NCBI GenBank assembly: GCA_039881045.1
Contig: JAYWVB010000084.1
Coordinates: 1-64,000, forward strand
DNA: 64,000 nt
Direction of reading: 5' to 3'
Origin: Chaetomium olivaceum
Lineage: Eukaryota > Ascomycota > Sordariomycetes > Sordariales > Chaetomiaceae
In this document: piece by piece, positions 32,686 through 44,600 of the stretch
Numbering within the stretch: position 1 is the stretch's first letter
Layout of the letters: each line of letters begins with the position of its first letter
Position numbers and translations under genes: made by a program
Notes under the pieces: generated by a model
What the model was told of the DNA's origin: nothing
The model's input: the letters and a program-made list of their open reading frames with translations, nothing else
The model's database searches: none

Positions 32686-34520
32686 ATGGCTCACGACCCA
32701 GGTCAGGCTCAGGCCGAGGCCAGCGACAAGATCGCCCGGGTTCTCACCTCGGATAGCGCTCCTCAACAAGATGGCGACCGGGTCGGGGACCAGGCTGGTG
32801 GCAGCAGTAGTCGGGCGCCCATCCAGGAGTACAGCGTTGAGCGGGTCGAAAAGGTCTACCGGTTTGTCCCTCCCATCACACCATCCCCCCCAGTACCAAC
32901 TCGGTATCCCATCTCTATGGGTAGGCAATGGTGGTTGGTTAATTTGCCAATGTCGCTGACCCCCTCCAGAAAACTCGACCTCCGCATCATCCCCGCCTTC
33001 TGGGCGCTATACTTCCTCAGCTCCGCCATCCGCTCCAACATCGGCATCGCCCAGACCATGAACACGAGCGCCGGCCACGATCTAGCCTCGGTCCTCTCGC
33101 TCTCGCCGCGCGACACCTCCACCGCCCTGGCCCTGTTCTATGTGTCCTACGTCCTGTTTGACCTGCCCTCCAACCTCGTCATGAGCCGCCTCTCCCCGCG
33201 CGTCTGGATGGCCCGCATCGTGTTCGCCGTCGGTGTGACGGGGACCTTCTTCACGGCTGTGAACGATGCGTGGAGCCTCAAGCTGCTGCGGTTCTTGCTG
33301 GGCGTGGTCACGGCGGGTATGTGGCCTGGTATGGCATACTATCTGACACTGTTCTACCCGCCGTCGCGGACTGGGAAGCGGATTGGCATGTATTTCACCG
33401 CGTCACAGGTCTCGGCCGCTGTGGTCGGTTTGGTGTCGGCGGGGTTCCAGCAAATGGACGGGCTAGGCGGTCTGGTCGGGTTCAGATGGATGTTTCTGAT
33501 CTACGGGTTGTGCGGTGTGCTGCTGGGCATCTCGCTGCTCTGGTGGCTACCTGACAGGCCGTTGGCGCCGGGTGAGCAGAGGGCGAAGAGCTGGTACTCA
33601 AAAGTTCTTCCGCAGAGCCCCGAGGCGCTGAAGGGCGAGGATGCCGTCGTGCATTATCACGATCTGAGGAGGGTTTATCATGCCAGGGCGTGGAACATGA
33701 AAGACCTGTGGCATGTGCTCATCGACTGGCGGCTGTGGCCCCTAGTGCTGATGTACTTTGGGGTCGTCGGTGTTGGTATTGGCACACAGCTGTACGGAAG
33801 CGTCATCATCGCGGCCATTGATCCGACCTTTACCGGTGTTCAGGTCAGCTTGCTGTTCGCCCCGATTTGGATGGTAAGTTCTTGACCCATCAATATTGCG
33901 AAGCTGAACACTGACCATCATAGATGGATTTCTGCGCGATTCTTCTAGTCACCCCGATTTCCGACAGATTCCACCGGCATCGTGCCATCTTCTTCTCCGC
34001 CGCCGTGTGCATTCAGATCGCCGGCCTTCTCACCGTCACCTTTGCCCTCGACAACCCCTGGGCCAGATATGGCGGGCTTCTGATGGTTGGCTTTGGGCTC
34101 GGGCCGACCGTCCCCATCTGCATGACGTGGACCAACGAGATCTTCCAGCGCCGCCATCGCGAGGTCGGTGTCGCAGCCGCGTCAGCCCTCGTCTCGGGTC
34201 TAGGCAACCTCGGCAGCATCACCACAACGTACGCCCTATACACTGGCTGGCCTGAGGACGCCGCCAAGGGCCCACACCAGTACCGCAAGAGCAACTTCAC
34301 CATGATTGGAATTCTCTGCATGAGCATTGCCAGCAGCTTCGTCATGACTGCTTTGCTTCAGATCTTCGGGAACGAGCCCAGCAAGAAGATTACAAGCAGC
34401 ACCAGCTCGGCCACCGACTCGGACGAATATCTCGACGGTGCAGCTCGGAGGGAAACCCAGCAGCGCGGGTTCAGCCGGATGTGGTGGAACAAGGTGTCCA
34501 AGGCCTCCCCACATGCTTGA
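32686..34520 (+). CDS. MFS permease of the ACS family (Dal5/Tna1-like)
   Basis: Members import organic anions such as allantoate, nicotinate or other vitamins at the plasma membrane; the substrate here is not predictable. Exons 32686-32861, 32970-33873 and 33924-34520, with introns of 108 and 50 nt, give 558 aa. The conserved entry YRKLDLRIIPAFWALYFL spans the first splice, so splicing is needed to restore it. Further family features are YVLFDLPSNLVMSR, RFLLGVVTAGMWPGMAYYLT and YPPSRTGKRIGMYF. About 12 hydrophobic helices are present, followed by a Ser/Thr-rich cytosolic tail. The first intron is a multiple of three without stops, so retention would insert 36 residues rather than truncate the protein. 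Confidence 0.9.
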
Positions 34521-36031
34521 GAAGCGCGATAGAGATCAGGCGAGGGGCGGGCAAGCTAGCGGTGCACTAAACGACAACCACCACCGTCAATTCCGCCCAG
34601 GGCTTCCGAGGGCCACACTGGCTCACAACTTCATTTCTCGACATTCATTCTACCATAATTCTCACCGGTGACTGCCGAACACATCGAAAAACGAACAAAA
34701 TACGACGGATGATACCCAGGTCCGGGGTCAACTAAACGTCCTTTCTTCCGAGGATTAGCATGCCATGAGCTCCCTCGAACAATATTAAACAAACAGGCCG
34801 AGGCTAGGCATCCTCAACAGTGACAGTGCCGCTGCGCCATCGCTGGCACCTTGGAAAATGGCGCTTTGGGAAAACCCTGCTTCGGAGTTTCAGTCTGGGA
34901 GCAGCGACAATGCTACTTACGCTATCGCTCTCCCGGACTGGCTGATCTGGGTTTGGACCAAGCTTGAAACAAAAGGATGCTGACGGCAGTTTCTTTTTTC
35001 CTTTCTTTCTTTTTGATTTTCGTTGGTTTTCTGGTCTTGTTTTTGGCTTTGATGATACCCCATCTGTGTTTTTGATACGCTGTCGCAATGTCCGAAGGGC
35101 TTTTGGTTTCCGGGAATTCTCAAGAGAGGTCTCAATACTTCGACAGCGAAAGTGCTTCTACGCCATCGCTGGGACGGCGTGTCGGGACTGAGGCGTCGGG
35201 CGGGCGACAATGCTGCTGCGCTATCGCCTTGCCGGCCTCGTGGGCGTTGTTGGCTTTTGTTTTTGGTGTTTTTGGTTTTTACATGCTACCTCTGTTTGTA
35301 TTGATAGAGGACAGCGAAGAAGGGAGGGGGGGCTGGTCACTCGTTAGATCATTCGGGGAGAGAGTACATAGTATTTGATCGCCCGTGGTGGAATCGAGTC
35401 TTGATTCACCCATATCTTGTTTGAAATTTGCTCTGGTCACTGTTCTTGCATGATGCGTCGGTCGGCGGCGGGGCGTGGCGTGGCGGACTTAGGGCCATTG
35501 CCTGAATTACATAGGGTGTCCTGCCACCTTGTGAGCGAAAAAAGAAGCCGGACTGAAGTGTGCAATAGTAGATGTTTCCGAAACCTCGACTACCTATATA
35601 TATATGAACGTAACGAAAGACAGTGTGAAGCTTGAAATACCCATAGTCACTCCATTTTCAGACTTCTTGTTGGAGTTTAGCCTTTTTTTCGTAAAGTGCG
35701 CCAGCGTAACCTACCGTGTACCATGACATCAGATTCAACAGTCTAAATTGATCTGGCTCAAGAGGAGTTCTGTATATAATGAAGCGTGACAGGCAGTGAT
35801 TTGGGTGCCACTAGATATCGTGACTTTGTATCTTGTATTCAGCTATCGAAACATCCCGGATCCATCCAACAGCCCTCTTTGTAGTATCTGTGATGAACGC
35901 TTTGCCTACGAAGAAGACCTCATCGTTCAAAGATCCTTATGACAGCAACCCATATACCGGTATTATTCATCAAGCCTTGGAGAAGCCGCCGTTACTTTCT
36001 ACCGTTCCGCCTAATATCCCAATCTTGTTCC
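34521..36031. other. 1.5-kb intergenic region with a degenerate duplication
   Basis: It holds the ACS permease 3' end, two related blocks about 300 nt apart (listed separately) and an AT-rich stretch at 35560-35800. A short frame at 35901-36084 might be a missed upstream exon of the nucleotidyltransferase, but no in-phase splice pair was found. Confidence 0.45.
34835..35235. repeat. Imperfect direct repeat, two copies about 300 nt apart
   Basis: The block 34904-34936 (GCGACAATGCT, then CGCTATCGC and CCGG) recurs at 35204-35235 with few differences. A shorter shared element CGCCATCGCTGG occurs at 34835 and again at 35161. Spacing differs by ~26 nt between the two elements, so the copies have diverged by indels. 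No terminal inverted repeats or coding sequence are seen. It could be an old tandem duplication or a remnant of a small repeat element. Confidence 0.5.
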
Positions 36032-36613
36032 ATGATGACTTCTGCTTGCCTTGCTCAGGCGTCGGTTTCATCCACGGGTCGTAGCTTGGAAGTGGGCAGA
36101 CTGAAAGAAGCTCTTGGAGAATCTTTCCTTCACCCCGACTATAAGAGCGTGCGCTGGGCCGGTGTCTTTGATTCTGTCGCTCGGGGAACGGCACATGACC
36201 AGAGCGATGTTGACCTTCTCGTCATTGTGTCGCCCCGCCACCGGTCCGACCCGCCTCCGCCACCGGATATGCAGCTCCTTGGAGACGCCCTGCCACGTAC
36301 TTTAGGCAGACCTATGAACGTGATTTATCTTAAAGAAGAGCAGACTGCCTTAAGTGGATACATTCAACTGGAGGCGTTGCTGGCCAGCAAGGCGGTAGAT
36401 ATTCGCAACGATTGGGTGCGCGTTGAGCCGGCTCGCCTTCGGAAACTATGCGAAGACTGTCTCAGACAAAGGCATTCGCGGTTTGCTACTGTCATCAGCC
36501 AAATCCAACAGGTTCGTGATAAGTTTGATGGTGTGCCCAAAGAGGTAGCGTATTATTCGGTTCATTTAGAATGTGTCCAAGACTATATGCCCTTGATTAA
36601 CACTGTATCGTAG
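36032..36613 (+). CDS. Small MNT-like nucleotidyltransferase domain protein
   Basis: A single-exon protein of 193 aa with the DNA-polymerase-beta-superfamily nucleotidyltransferase core. The motif FDSVARGTAHDQSDVDLLV (residues ~46-64) matches the G/D-S-x-A-R-G-x(5-6)-SD-x-D pattern, where the two Asp residues bind metal and nucleotide. A later acidic position that would be the third catalytic residue is less certain. A helical C-terminal half follows (RLRKLCEDCLRQRHSRF, then QIQQVRDKF), which could be a HEPN-like helical partner region or simply a linker. Stand-alone MNT domains of this kind are mostly bacterial, often paired with HEPN toxins, so transfer is possible. The start is ambiguous: ATG at 36032 or 36035, or an in-frame ATG at 35939. 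The substrate is unknown. Confidence 0.7.
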   Translation: MMTSACLAQASVSSTGRSLEVGRLKEALGESFLHPDYKSVRWAGVFDSVARGTAHDQSDVDLLVIVSPRHRSDPPPPPDMQLLGDALPRTLGRPMNVIYLKEEQTALSGYIQLEALLASKAVDIRNDWVRVEPARLRKLCEDCLRQRHSRFATVISQIQQVRDKFDGVPKEVAYYSVHLECVQDYMPLINTVS

Positions 36614-37234
36614 GCCTTCCTAGCTCTGCCGGAACCGTAAAAGACTGCCACCCTCTCCCAAGTAGAATATATTCTTGAGCTTCTGGTCATCCAGCCTCCA
36701 TCCGACCCTATGCATGAAGGGTTCTGGTACATCGTCGTTGAGGATGCGGGCAACATTCGCACACGGCCCGCCGGATTATACCCGAGGAGCCTGACACACG
36801 AGTAAGAGGCGGAAAATGCGTTGGATAGCGCAGTGGCCGGGGTTGTCTGGGAAATCATTAACTCTTCTGGGAACGGCGGTGTCCGAAAACCGCATAAGAT
36901 GATCAAGAAGTTTGTCCTTCTAGCCCTGACTGAAACCCAGGAAGTGGTTGGTCGAGCAGAGGATATATTTAGTGTCCCTTGAGGTGAGTAGACGAGGGGT
37001 TCCTTGCCCTTCCGGATAAGGTTCAGTTTGGAGGAGAGGCCCCTTGAGATATCTTTCAATCTCTGGTATTTTATTTGAGTTGTTGGACATGTTGGCGCGC
37101 TGTGAATCATAAGTGACGAGAGAGTTCAGGTCTTCACCGGCGCGATTGTAAAGTCTGATTTCAATATAGGTATTGCCCATGATTGTGTTGAACCAAATCA
37201 TGTCGCGATCGTCTGTGTCCATCCGATAATACGT
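36614..37234. other. Intergenic region with a degraded minus-strand frame
   Basis: A 100-codon minus-strand frame (37222-36920) begins with an ATG and reads MDTDDRDMIWFNTIMGNTY, which looks protein-like but matches nothing I know and ends without a plausible continuation. It may be a pseudogene fragment or chance. This is convergent 3' space between the nucleotidyltransferase and ACC deaminase. Confidence 0.35.
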
Positions 37235-38356
37235 CTACTCAAGAGCTGAGTAGGCATTCAGCGCCAACTGGCCCCCCAGATGCGCATAGAGCACGTTGCT
37301 CCCTTCCGCAATCTCCCCCTTCCGAATCATATCCATCATCCCGGCCAGGCTCTTGCCCTCATACACGGGATCCGTAATAAACGCCTCAGTCCGCGCCCCA
37401 AACTTGATCGCCTCGATGGTCTGCTCATCCGGCAGGCCGTACGTCCCAGCGTGGTACCGGTCATCCAGCACAATATCCGCCTCGGTAACATCCCCTTCCT
37501 CAAGCCCAATCTTCACAGCCGTATTCTTCGCAATCCTCAACACCTGCTCAAACGTCTGCGGCACTTTGGCTGACGCGTCGATCCCCACCACCCGCTCTTG
37601 CGCCCGCCCAGCTTCTCCACCAGCTTGAACCCAGCCACCATCCCCGCCATAGTTGACCCAGTCACAGCGCACACGATCACCGTATCAAAAAACACCCCCA
37701 ACTCACTCTCCTGCGCCACCACCTCAAACGCCCATCGCGCAAAACCCAGCCCACCCAGCGGGTGATCCGACGCGCCCGCAGGGATATAATAGGGCTTGCG
37801 CCCCGCAGCCGCCAGCTCCTCCTTCAAGCCCGCAAGGGTCGGCTTGTGCTCGATGCCGAAGCCGGACGGGTCGAGGCGGACGTCGGCGCCCATGAGGCGC
37901 GACAGCTGGATGTTGCCGACCGTCTCGTAGCCGGCGTCGGTCCAGTCGACCCAGTGCTCCTGCACCAGCGCGACGCGCAAGCCCAGCTTGGCGGCGGCGG
38001 CGGCCACCTGCCGCGTGTGGTTGGACTGCACGCCGCCGATGCTGACGAGCGTGTCGCAGCCTTGGGCGAGGGCGTCGGGGAGGAGGTATCTTTTTTGAGG
38101 GGGAGGGGGGGTAAGGGGGTTAGTGGTGGTGGTGGGAGGGTCGGGGGGCGGGGGCGGGTTCGCCTCACTCGAGTTTGCGCGTCTTGTTGCCCCCGTAGGC
38201 GAGACCGGAGTTACAGTCCTCACGCTTGGCATAGACGTTGACCTTGCCGCCGAGGGCTTGAGAGATGCGGGGGAGGTATTGGATTGGGGAGGGGCCGAAG
38301 ATGAGGATCTCACGCGGGATGCTCGCGAACGGTTCGGGAAGCTTGACGGCAGCCAT
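37235..38356 (-). CDS. acdS: 1-aminocyclopropane-1-carboxylate (ACC) deaminase, with one frame break
   Basis: A PLP enzyme that opens ACC to 2-oxobutyrate and ammonia; related proteins can act as D-cysteine desulfhydrases. Exons 38356-38169 and 38089-37235 flank a 79-nt phase-2 intron (GTGAGG..AAAAAAG). The PLP lysine lies in GGNKTRKLE (Lys near residue 57), preceded by AKREDCNSGLAYG. Next come SIGGVQSNHTRQVAA and the phosphate-binding CAVTGSTMAGM. Around 37601-37611 the frame is lost in a G/C-rich stretch after VEKLGG; adding one base restores RAQERVVGIDASAK and the whole C-terminus, giving ~347 aa, the normal size. As sequenced, translation would end ~25 residues after the break. It is convergent with the nucleotidyltransferase and divergent from the C2H2 gene. 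Confidence 0.88.
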
Positions 38357-40666
38357 GTTTGAGAAGAGGGGGCGGGGGGTGTGAAGAGTGGGATGGTAGC
38401 GTGCTGGGGTTATGAATCGATAGATGTAGTGATGGAACGGCGTCCAAGGAGACAACCGTACCGCTGAGAGGGGCTATGAGGGGTCAGATGTATGGCCAGG
38501 GTTGAGCCTATCTTGGTAGAAAGTTGCTTGGTTGCTTACTCCTCGCCATCTACCTGTTCACTCAAACCCCTCTTTACCTAAGTGGGACGGACGACTCGTC
38601 GATAAACCTGGTACTCCGCACGTGCTGGTGTGTGAATCCAAGAGTTGGCATGCCATAAGAGGGTCCTGTGTGGGGACAGCACCTGAACGAGCAAGTCCGA
38701 AGGTGCGAAAGGCTAAGGTCACATCCGTTGATGGCAACTGATCAGAATGACGCCGAACCTATGACTTGGCGGGAGGACTACTCGGCAGGCGAAGCGAATG
38801 GGAAGAGAGAAAACCGGCACTTGTGCCCAGAGTCTCAGGTGTCCGGGAACGGGTGTCCGGGAACGGGTACCCGTCATGTTTACAGGGGGGGGGGGGCAAC
38901 TCGGGGCATGCTATGTAAGCCACCGACACCCGTCCTCAACATGCAGAGCTCAGCAACCTCGCCTTCCCTCTTTAAACAAGCATACTGTCCTTACTTTTTT
39001 AGGCATTTAATGCTGGAAACGCTTATGAGTCACCCCGCACGATGTGCCGGCCTCAGAAGAGGGGATGGGACTCATCCACCACAGGCCATCTTCTGTCCTC
39101 ATCCTGTTTGGCTGTACCGGGTGGGGCCAAAGGAAGATCTCACTTGACAGTGAATATGCAGCCCTATACTCGAGAGGTCGGTTTCCTCTTTGTTGCACGG
39201 GTCATGGACCAGTCATGTTCCAGGCTGCCGGTGACATGTCCCAGTCTTCGAATGTCCACGCGAGCCATCCTCTAGGACTCAGCCATGGCAAGAGGCTGTC
39301 GAATGGTTTTTGGGGGCAATGTGAACAGAAGGATCCCGGGCAGTGTTCGGTGTGTGTGTGTATGTACCTTCCACCTCACGCCCAACGTGCACCTGCGGTT
39401 CGACCACTACGATCGGCTTGCGGGGTGGTGTTGGTGCTTTGTAGGTCGTCCATGCCGTTGGCCCTTGCTTTGGGCCTAACAGCGGCGTTCTTTTCTCTTG
39501 GGTCGTGCAGTTCTGGAGTGCCCGGTCCTGGACCGCCTTGCGGGGTTGAGGCCTGCATGAGCAGTCGCAGGCAGCCGGCCCATCCGTCCTTGACACGGAA
39601 CCCGGTGACGATATTGCCGCTATCGAGTTCGCCGTTGCCACACCAAGCAATATCTCCCAATCTTCGCAATTCGGTAACACATTTGGCCTCGGTTGCCTGG
39701 CCGACTTCAGCGGTTACCAATGCGGTTGCTGAACCTTGCCCAAAGAGGCCGCACAAAATAACGGGCGGCACTGCGGGTGCAGGTCAACCTCGAAATACCC
39801 CTGGCCCTTCACGCGACCGTTGGGGAAGGCAATGCGAAAGAATCCTGGGAGGGGGTGAGGCTGATCTTTGAAGGGGAAAGCGAACCCCAGTGGTCGGCCG
39901 TTCGTGATCTGGGGGTTTTGAGGCCTGGACCGTCCGCAGCCTGTCCATGCAAGGCTGCAAGCGCCAACCCAAACCCTCGGCCCGGTGAGTCACGTTGCGT
40001 GGCTGCCTCACCAAAGCCCTTGCAGGGGTTGTGTCAGGTCCGATACTTACCCCATCGAGTCATCCTCGTTGCCTGTCGTCGGAGGAAATACTAAAAGCCC
40101 CGGCGCGCATGCATGCGACCGCCATGTTGATGAATGTCTCAAATTAATCGGGCGAACTTTGAAAAAAACAGAAGAAGTTCAAGGAAGGAGTCGTCATCGA
40201 AGCCGCAGCCCAAAGTCAAAAGATTACTAAGCGGGCTTTAGCTTCCTTTGAACCCGGTCACGTGTGCTGTCCACGCAAGCAGCAAGGATAAGAGGTAAAG
40301 CGCGCCCCCACTTCGATTCGCCCCACGGCTGCGCCCAAAAGCTGAGCCTCGTTTTTGAACGCGCACCTCAATTTTCAGGCACGATCTCTAACCTCGTGGG
40401 CTTCCACAACAGGAACATCGACTTCCGCCCAAGGCAAGAACTCCCATCATTTCTACGAACCGACCACGCACTTGACGCGTCTCAGCGGCGGGCTGCATAC
40501 ATTCCTTCCCGAGGAAGCCGCGTTCCATTTCGAGACCGAGATCGGCCATAATTTGACTTGTATTTTACCTCGAGTCTATCGACATCCGTTTGGACCCCAG
40601 AGGCCCGGCGCAACCGAGCTACCGACTTCAAATATCTGGTGCAGCGCACCACGATCTGCGATCAAC
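38357..40666. other. 2.3-kb divergent intergenic region
   Basis: Upstream space of ACC deaminase (-) and the C2H2 factor (+). It contains a 14-bp tandem repeat at 38839-38866 and a run of 12 G at 38885-38896. A 275-codon open frame at 39044-39871 (+) shows no domain, biased composition and no supporting splice signals, so I do not call it. Confidence 0.45.
38839..38896. repeat. 14-bp tandem repeat and 12-G homopolymer
   Basis: GTGTCCGGGAACGG occurs twice in tandem at 38839-38866, and 12 consecutive G lie at 38885-38896. Such tracts are prone to length errors in sequencing and assembly. Confidence 0.7.
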
Positions 40667-41647
40667 ATGAGCGTCGTTTACGAACCCCGAAGCTTCATCC
40701 ATGATGGCGGATATCCGCCCATGGATGACCACCACGATCCTTCCCCGGACGCGGACCGGTTTACCGATCCCACCGATGCCGTCGTTAACGAATTGGCAAC
40801 CACAGTCGCAACATTCACCGCCCCTCACTCGCAGTTTGTGGACGCGACAGAGCCCCGACTAGATCTACCCGTTGGCCCTCCCCCCGCTACAACGATGACG
40901 GCTGTCAAGGAAGACTCGCCGACCGCGACAACACCTCAGCGCATCAAGGCGATCCCCAAGCCGGATCGGGAGGTGACAAGGAATATGGAGGGCAGGTATA
41001 TTTGTACTTGGCCTGGTTGCGCCGAAGAACCGAAAGAGTTTATTCGCAAATGCGAGTGGAAGTAGGTCTTTCCCCGTAATTACTACCGAGACGCGTGCGC
41101 CGAGACTAACTTCTCTAATAGTAAACACATGGACAAGCATGATCGGCCTTACAAATGCGCTGCAGCGGGATGCGAGAAGCTCCCCGGCTTCACATATTCT
41201 GGCGGCCTGTTGCGGCACGAGCGCGAGGTCCACGGCAAGCACGGCGGGCCTAAGAACTCGTTCTACTGCCCGCACCCCAACTGCAAGCGCCACTCCGGCA
41301 AGGGCTTCTCGCGCCAAGAGAACCTCAACGAACACCTGCGCCGCGTGCACACTCAAAACGGGGCCGCGCTCAACGGCACCGAGGGCGAGACGGACGATGG
41401 CGCGAGCGACCACGCGGCCGCAGCCGGTCAGAAGCGCAAGCGTGACGACCGGGGCAACGATGCCGACATGCGCGAGGAAATCAAGCGCGTGCGGCAGGAA
41501 AACGAGGAGCTGCGGCGCCAGGTGCAGGCGCAAACCCAGCAGACAGTCATCATGATGCAAAAGATCTCAGCACTCCAGCAAGCGCTGGAGACGCGGATGC
41601 CAACCGCGGTGCCCACCGCGCCGATGGCCGCCACGACGATGATTTAG
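40667..41647 (+). CDS. C2H2 zinc-finger transcription factor with C-terminal coiled coil
   Basis: Likely a nuclear DNA-binding protein; its targets are unknown. Exons 40667-41061 and 41122-41647 join through a 60-nt phase-2 intron that falls inside the first finger, giving 306 aa. Three C2H2 units are readable: CTWPGC..NKHMDKH, CAAAGC..RHEREVH and CPHPNC..EHLRRVH. A basic run RKRDD follows, then a heptad-like helix (MREEIKRVRQENEELRRQV) expected to dimerise. The N-terminal ~130 residues are acidic and Pro/Thr rich. The ATG at 40667 (MSVVYEPRSF) is chosen; the frame is open upstream to 40355 but begins on a non-ATG codon. After the TAG at 41645 the same frame remains open to a TAA at 41741 and still looks protein-like. 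Confidence 0.85.
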
Positions 41648-44600
41648 GAAGCATCGGGCGCCGGCATCGCCACCAACGGCCTGCCCGATGAGTATCATCC
41701 TTACCAGTACGAGTGTTCGTATCCGAGCCCCATGCGGGCCTAAACCGGCACATTTCCTTAGGTCTTTGGGAACGGCATAGGTTTGGTGTTTCATCACTAC
41801 TCTGATTTTATTTTCATTTTATTTCGCACATCTGGCTTTTGCATTTGCACCAAAGATTCCCCCCTCATTCATGGCCGGGTTGACGGCCGTTGAAAGAGCG
41901 TTGCATGGACAGGGAGTTTGGGGGGTATTTACGATGATTTCCAAGTTCTTATGATGGGTATATTGTATGACGGATATCGATGGTTTTGGTGGCGGGGGTG
42001 GGCGTGCGGCGTTCCGGTCGGGCACTGGGGGAAAGGATACCTAGCCATGGATGCTCCAAGGAAGATTCGAGGATTTCTTGCAGGGGTATTCAAAGAGACA
42101 GAGATTATCCGTTGTGTTATGATTAGAAAGGGGTACAATTCGCTGCCCAGGGACAGAGAGCTTTGCTTGGAGAAGCAGATCGCATTCGTCGGTTACCATG
42201 CATTCCACTCGCAAACCCCATTTCCTTCCCTTTCTTGCTAGGCATCAAAATATAGTCAAAGGTGCCACCCACTTCCGAAGTTGTGGTGGAACTGATTAGG
42301 CTTCCGAATTTCTTGGTGGTGTTTTGACTTGCCACCTCGGCTTGCATATCGGAAACCAGATCAACGCCATCGGGGTTTGACGCAATGTGAGGCTTGCACC
42401 CCTGCTTCCCGTCCCTGTTGCCTGCAGCATGCCAAATCAAACGGATCTGCAGATCGTTTGGTGAATGAAACGAAAGCCTCGACGCTAAGTATGTATAATT
42501 GCCTAAGGCAGGAAATATGTTGCCTAAGGGTAAGCATCACTCTTGATGCGAGCCTGCCGAAGCAGCTCGCTTTATTCATTCCTAAATTGGTACATGTAGG
42601 TATTTTACGCCCGAAACTCCACAGTCATCACATACGACAGGCAACCTCCAAGTTCTATCTCTCATTCAACTGTGATTCTCATACTTTGGCTTACTACCAC
42701 AGTTCGCAACTAGAAATGCAAGATCACGCCCAATCCGTGTCATAGGAATTGTGCCGAGTTGCTGCCTGTTGCGTCCCATTTCGGGCTCTTTATTGTGTTT
42801 GCCGTTAGCCGGACGCCTGTCACTGGCGACTCTTCCTCAACACCATCTACCTACCTTGGATACTGTCTACTTCTTTGCTTTCAAACGCTTACTTGCTTGA
42901 GACTACGCTTGACGCGGCACTTACACTGTCGATATTATTATCTCTCTTCAAAGCGATCCCGCACTCCTGAGCGATTAGTAGGTATTACAGTCGTAAATGG
43001 GTGCAACAGAATGAAGCGACTTTGTCGCTCAGTAAAATACAACCTTAGGTAGTCTGTGGTCATTCCGAGATGACCAAGATGACCCATAACCTTACTGAGT
43101 CCAACAGGTGCAGATCAACATGAACAAGGAATAGACAAAAAAGCCATCATGTTAGGTTGTTGAAGACCTTGTACGTACAGCGCTCGTGATATTCGTATGC
43201 ACATCGGTTCATGTAGGGTGTACCGATACCCACCGGCATTCTAAAACCCTACACGGTGACAACCCATAAATACTCCCTTATTTTGCGTTGAATACCTATG
43301 GTGCTCTTACCGTTTTCTGGCCCACCGTTCTCTCTTCGTGGTGACTACTTAGACTTTCTGGTACAGCAGATGTCCGGTATGAATTCTGTAGGCCCCCTTA
43401 ATATGATATTTGATATCAATAAACAACGCTCAACTTCTCTCTCTCCACAGCCAAGGCAGAAAAGCATCAAGGCTAGACTGTGGATGAAAAAGGCTTCGTA
43501 CACATTGGACCTTGCATGTACTTATCCCCTTCTAATTTGAAATATCTGTGTATTCTAAAAATTGCAAGCATCTGTTTTTGAAAGACTATGTCATTCTGCT
43601 GGAACAAAACAAAAGGCGCCGACCGTTTAATGATCACCGGGATACCCAATCCAGACTTCTATGTCTCACATTGTAACATTTACCAGCCAGGACATTCGGC
43701 CATCCAACCGTCACCAGGATGGCCACGATGCCTGCTAAGCTCTTAGCACTAGCCGCCCTGGCAACCAGTTCCCACACATGCCCCAGTTGTTGGGGACGTT
43801 CCCGCGGGCTGTCCAATGCCTCGATTCGGGGTGGTAAAGAGGTGTTGGCGCTTTTAAGTGCATTGGATTGTTGGGTCCGTTGGGTTTGAATCCTGGGATC
43901 CTTCTGCCTTGTGACCTGAGCAAAAAATGCCGGCTGCGTTCGGGAAGATGGCTCAGCCTCCAGCTGTTTGGACCTTGACAACGTGAAAACGCCTAAGCTG
44001 TCGGTAAGGTGAGCGACGTTGTATATGCCTTGTGACATCGACAAGTGGCCGAATGCTTCGGATAAACTGCAGCTTTTTGACCTAATGTCTTAACACTGCG
44101 CATTGCTGAGGGCCGAAAGTGAGCTTCACTGTCAAAGATGCGAGTTGACCCGAGGTAGAAATCTCAAACAAAGTAATTGATCGGAGCTGCGCCTGTTTAC
44201 CACAGTGGCGGCGAAGGTTGATTCGCTCAAGCGCGCATATTTGCAAGGTGTTATTCGTTGGCCGGTCTAGTGCCCAAATGACAGGTGTGTGTTGGACTTT
44301 TCTAAGACACACAACCCATCACATACAGACGGCTCCTCTTGATCACCCGACCCGCTAAAGCGGGTTCCGCTCTTGTTTACACTGTGAGAGCGTTGTGTCA
44401 TTGATGCCTCAGCCTGCACGCAACCGTTGACTGTGAGTTCCAACCACGGCTTGGCCATCATGATAATGATCCGTTGTTCCAGCGGTGAGAGAGCCGCAGG
44501 CTCTGGACAGAAATCTATAAGGAGGGACGAGCTCCCACCCTCCAGCCATCAATTTCAAGCCGACACTGCAGCTCACAACTTCACCAGCAGTGCACACTTG

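Noticed and set aside
36920..37222. 100-codon ATG-initiated frame (-) beside ACC deaminase
   Set aside because: Protein-like residues but no domain, no continuation after the stop and no splice signals; kept only as a note in the intergenic entry.
39044..39871. 275-codon open frame (+) in the ACC deaminase/C2H2 gap
   Set aside because: No recognisable domain, biased composition, and the antisense frames are open too. GC-rich fungal DNA often has such chance frames.
43861..43905. B-box-like sequence GGTTTGAATCC suggesting a tRNA
   Set aside because: No A box at the right distance and the flanking bases do not form tRNA stems.
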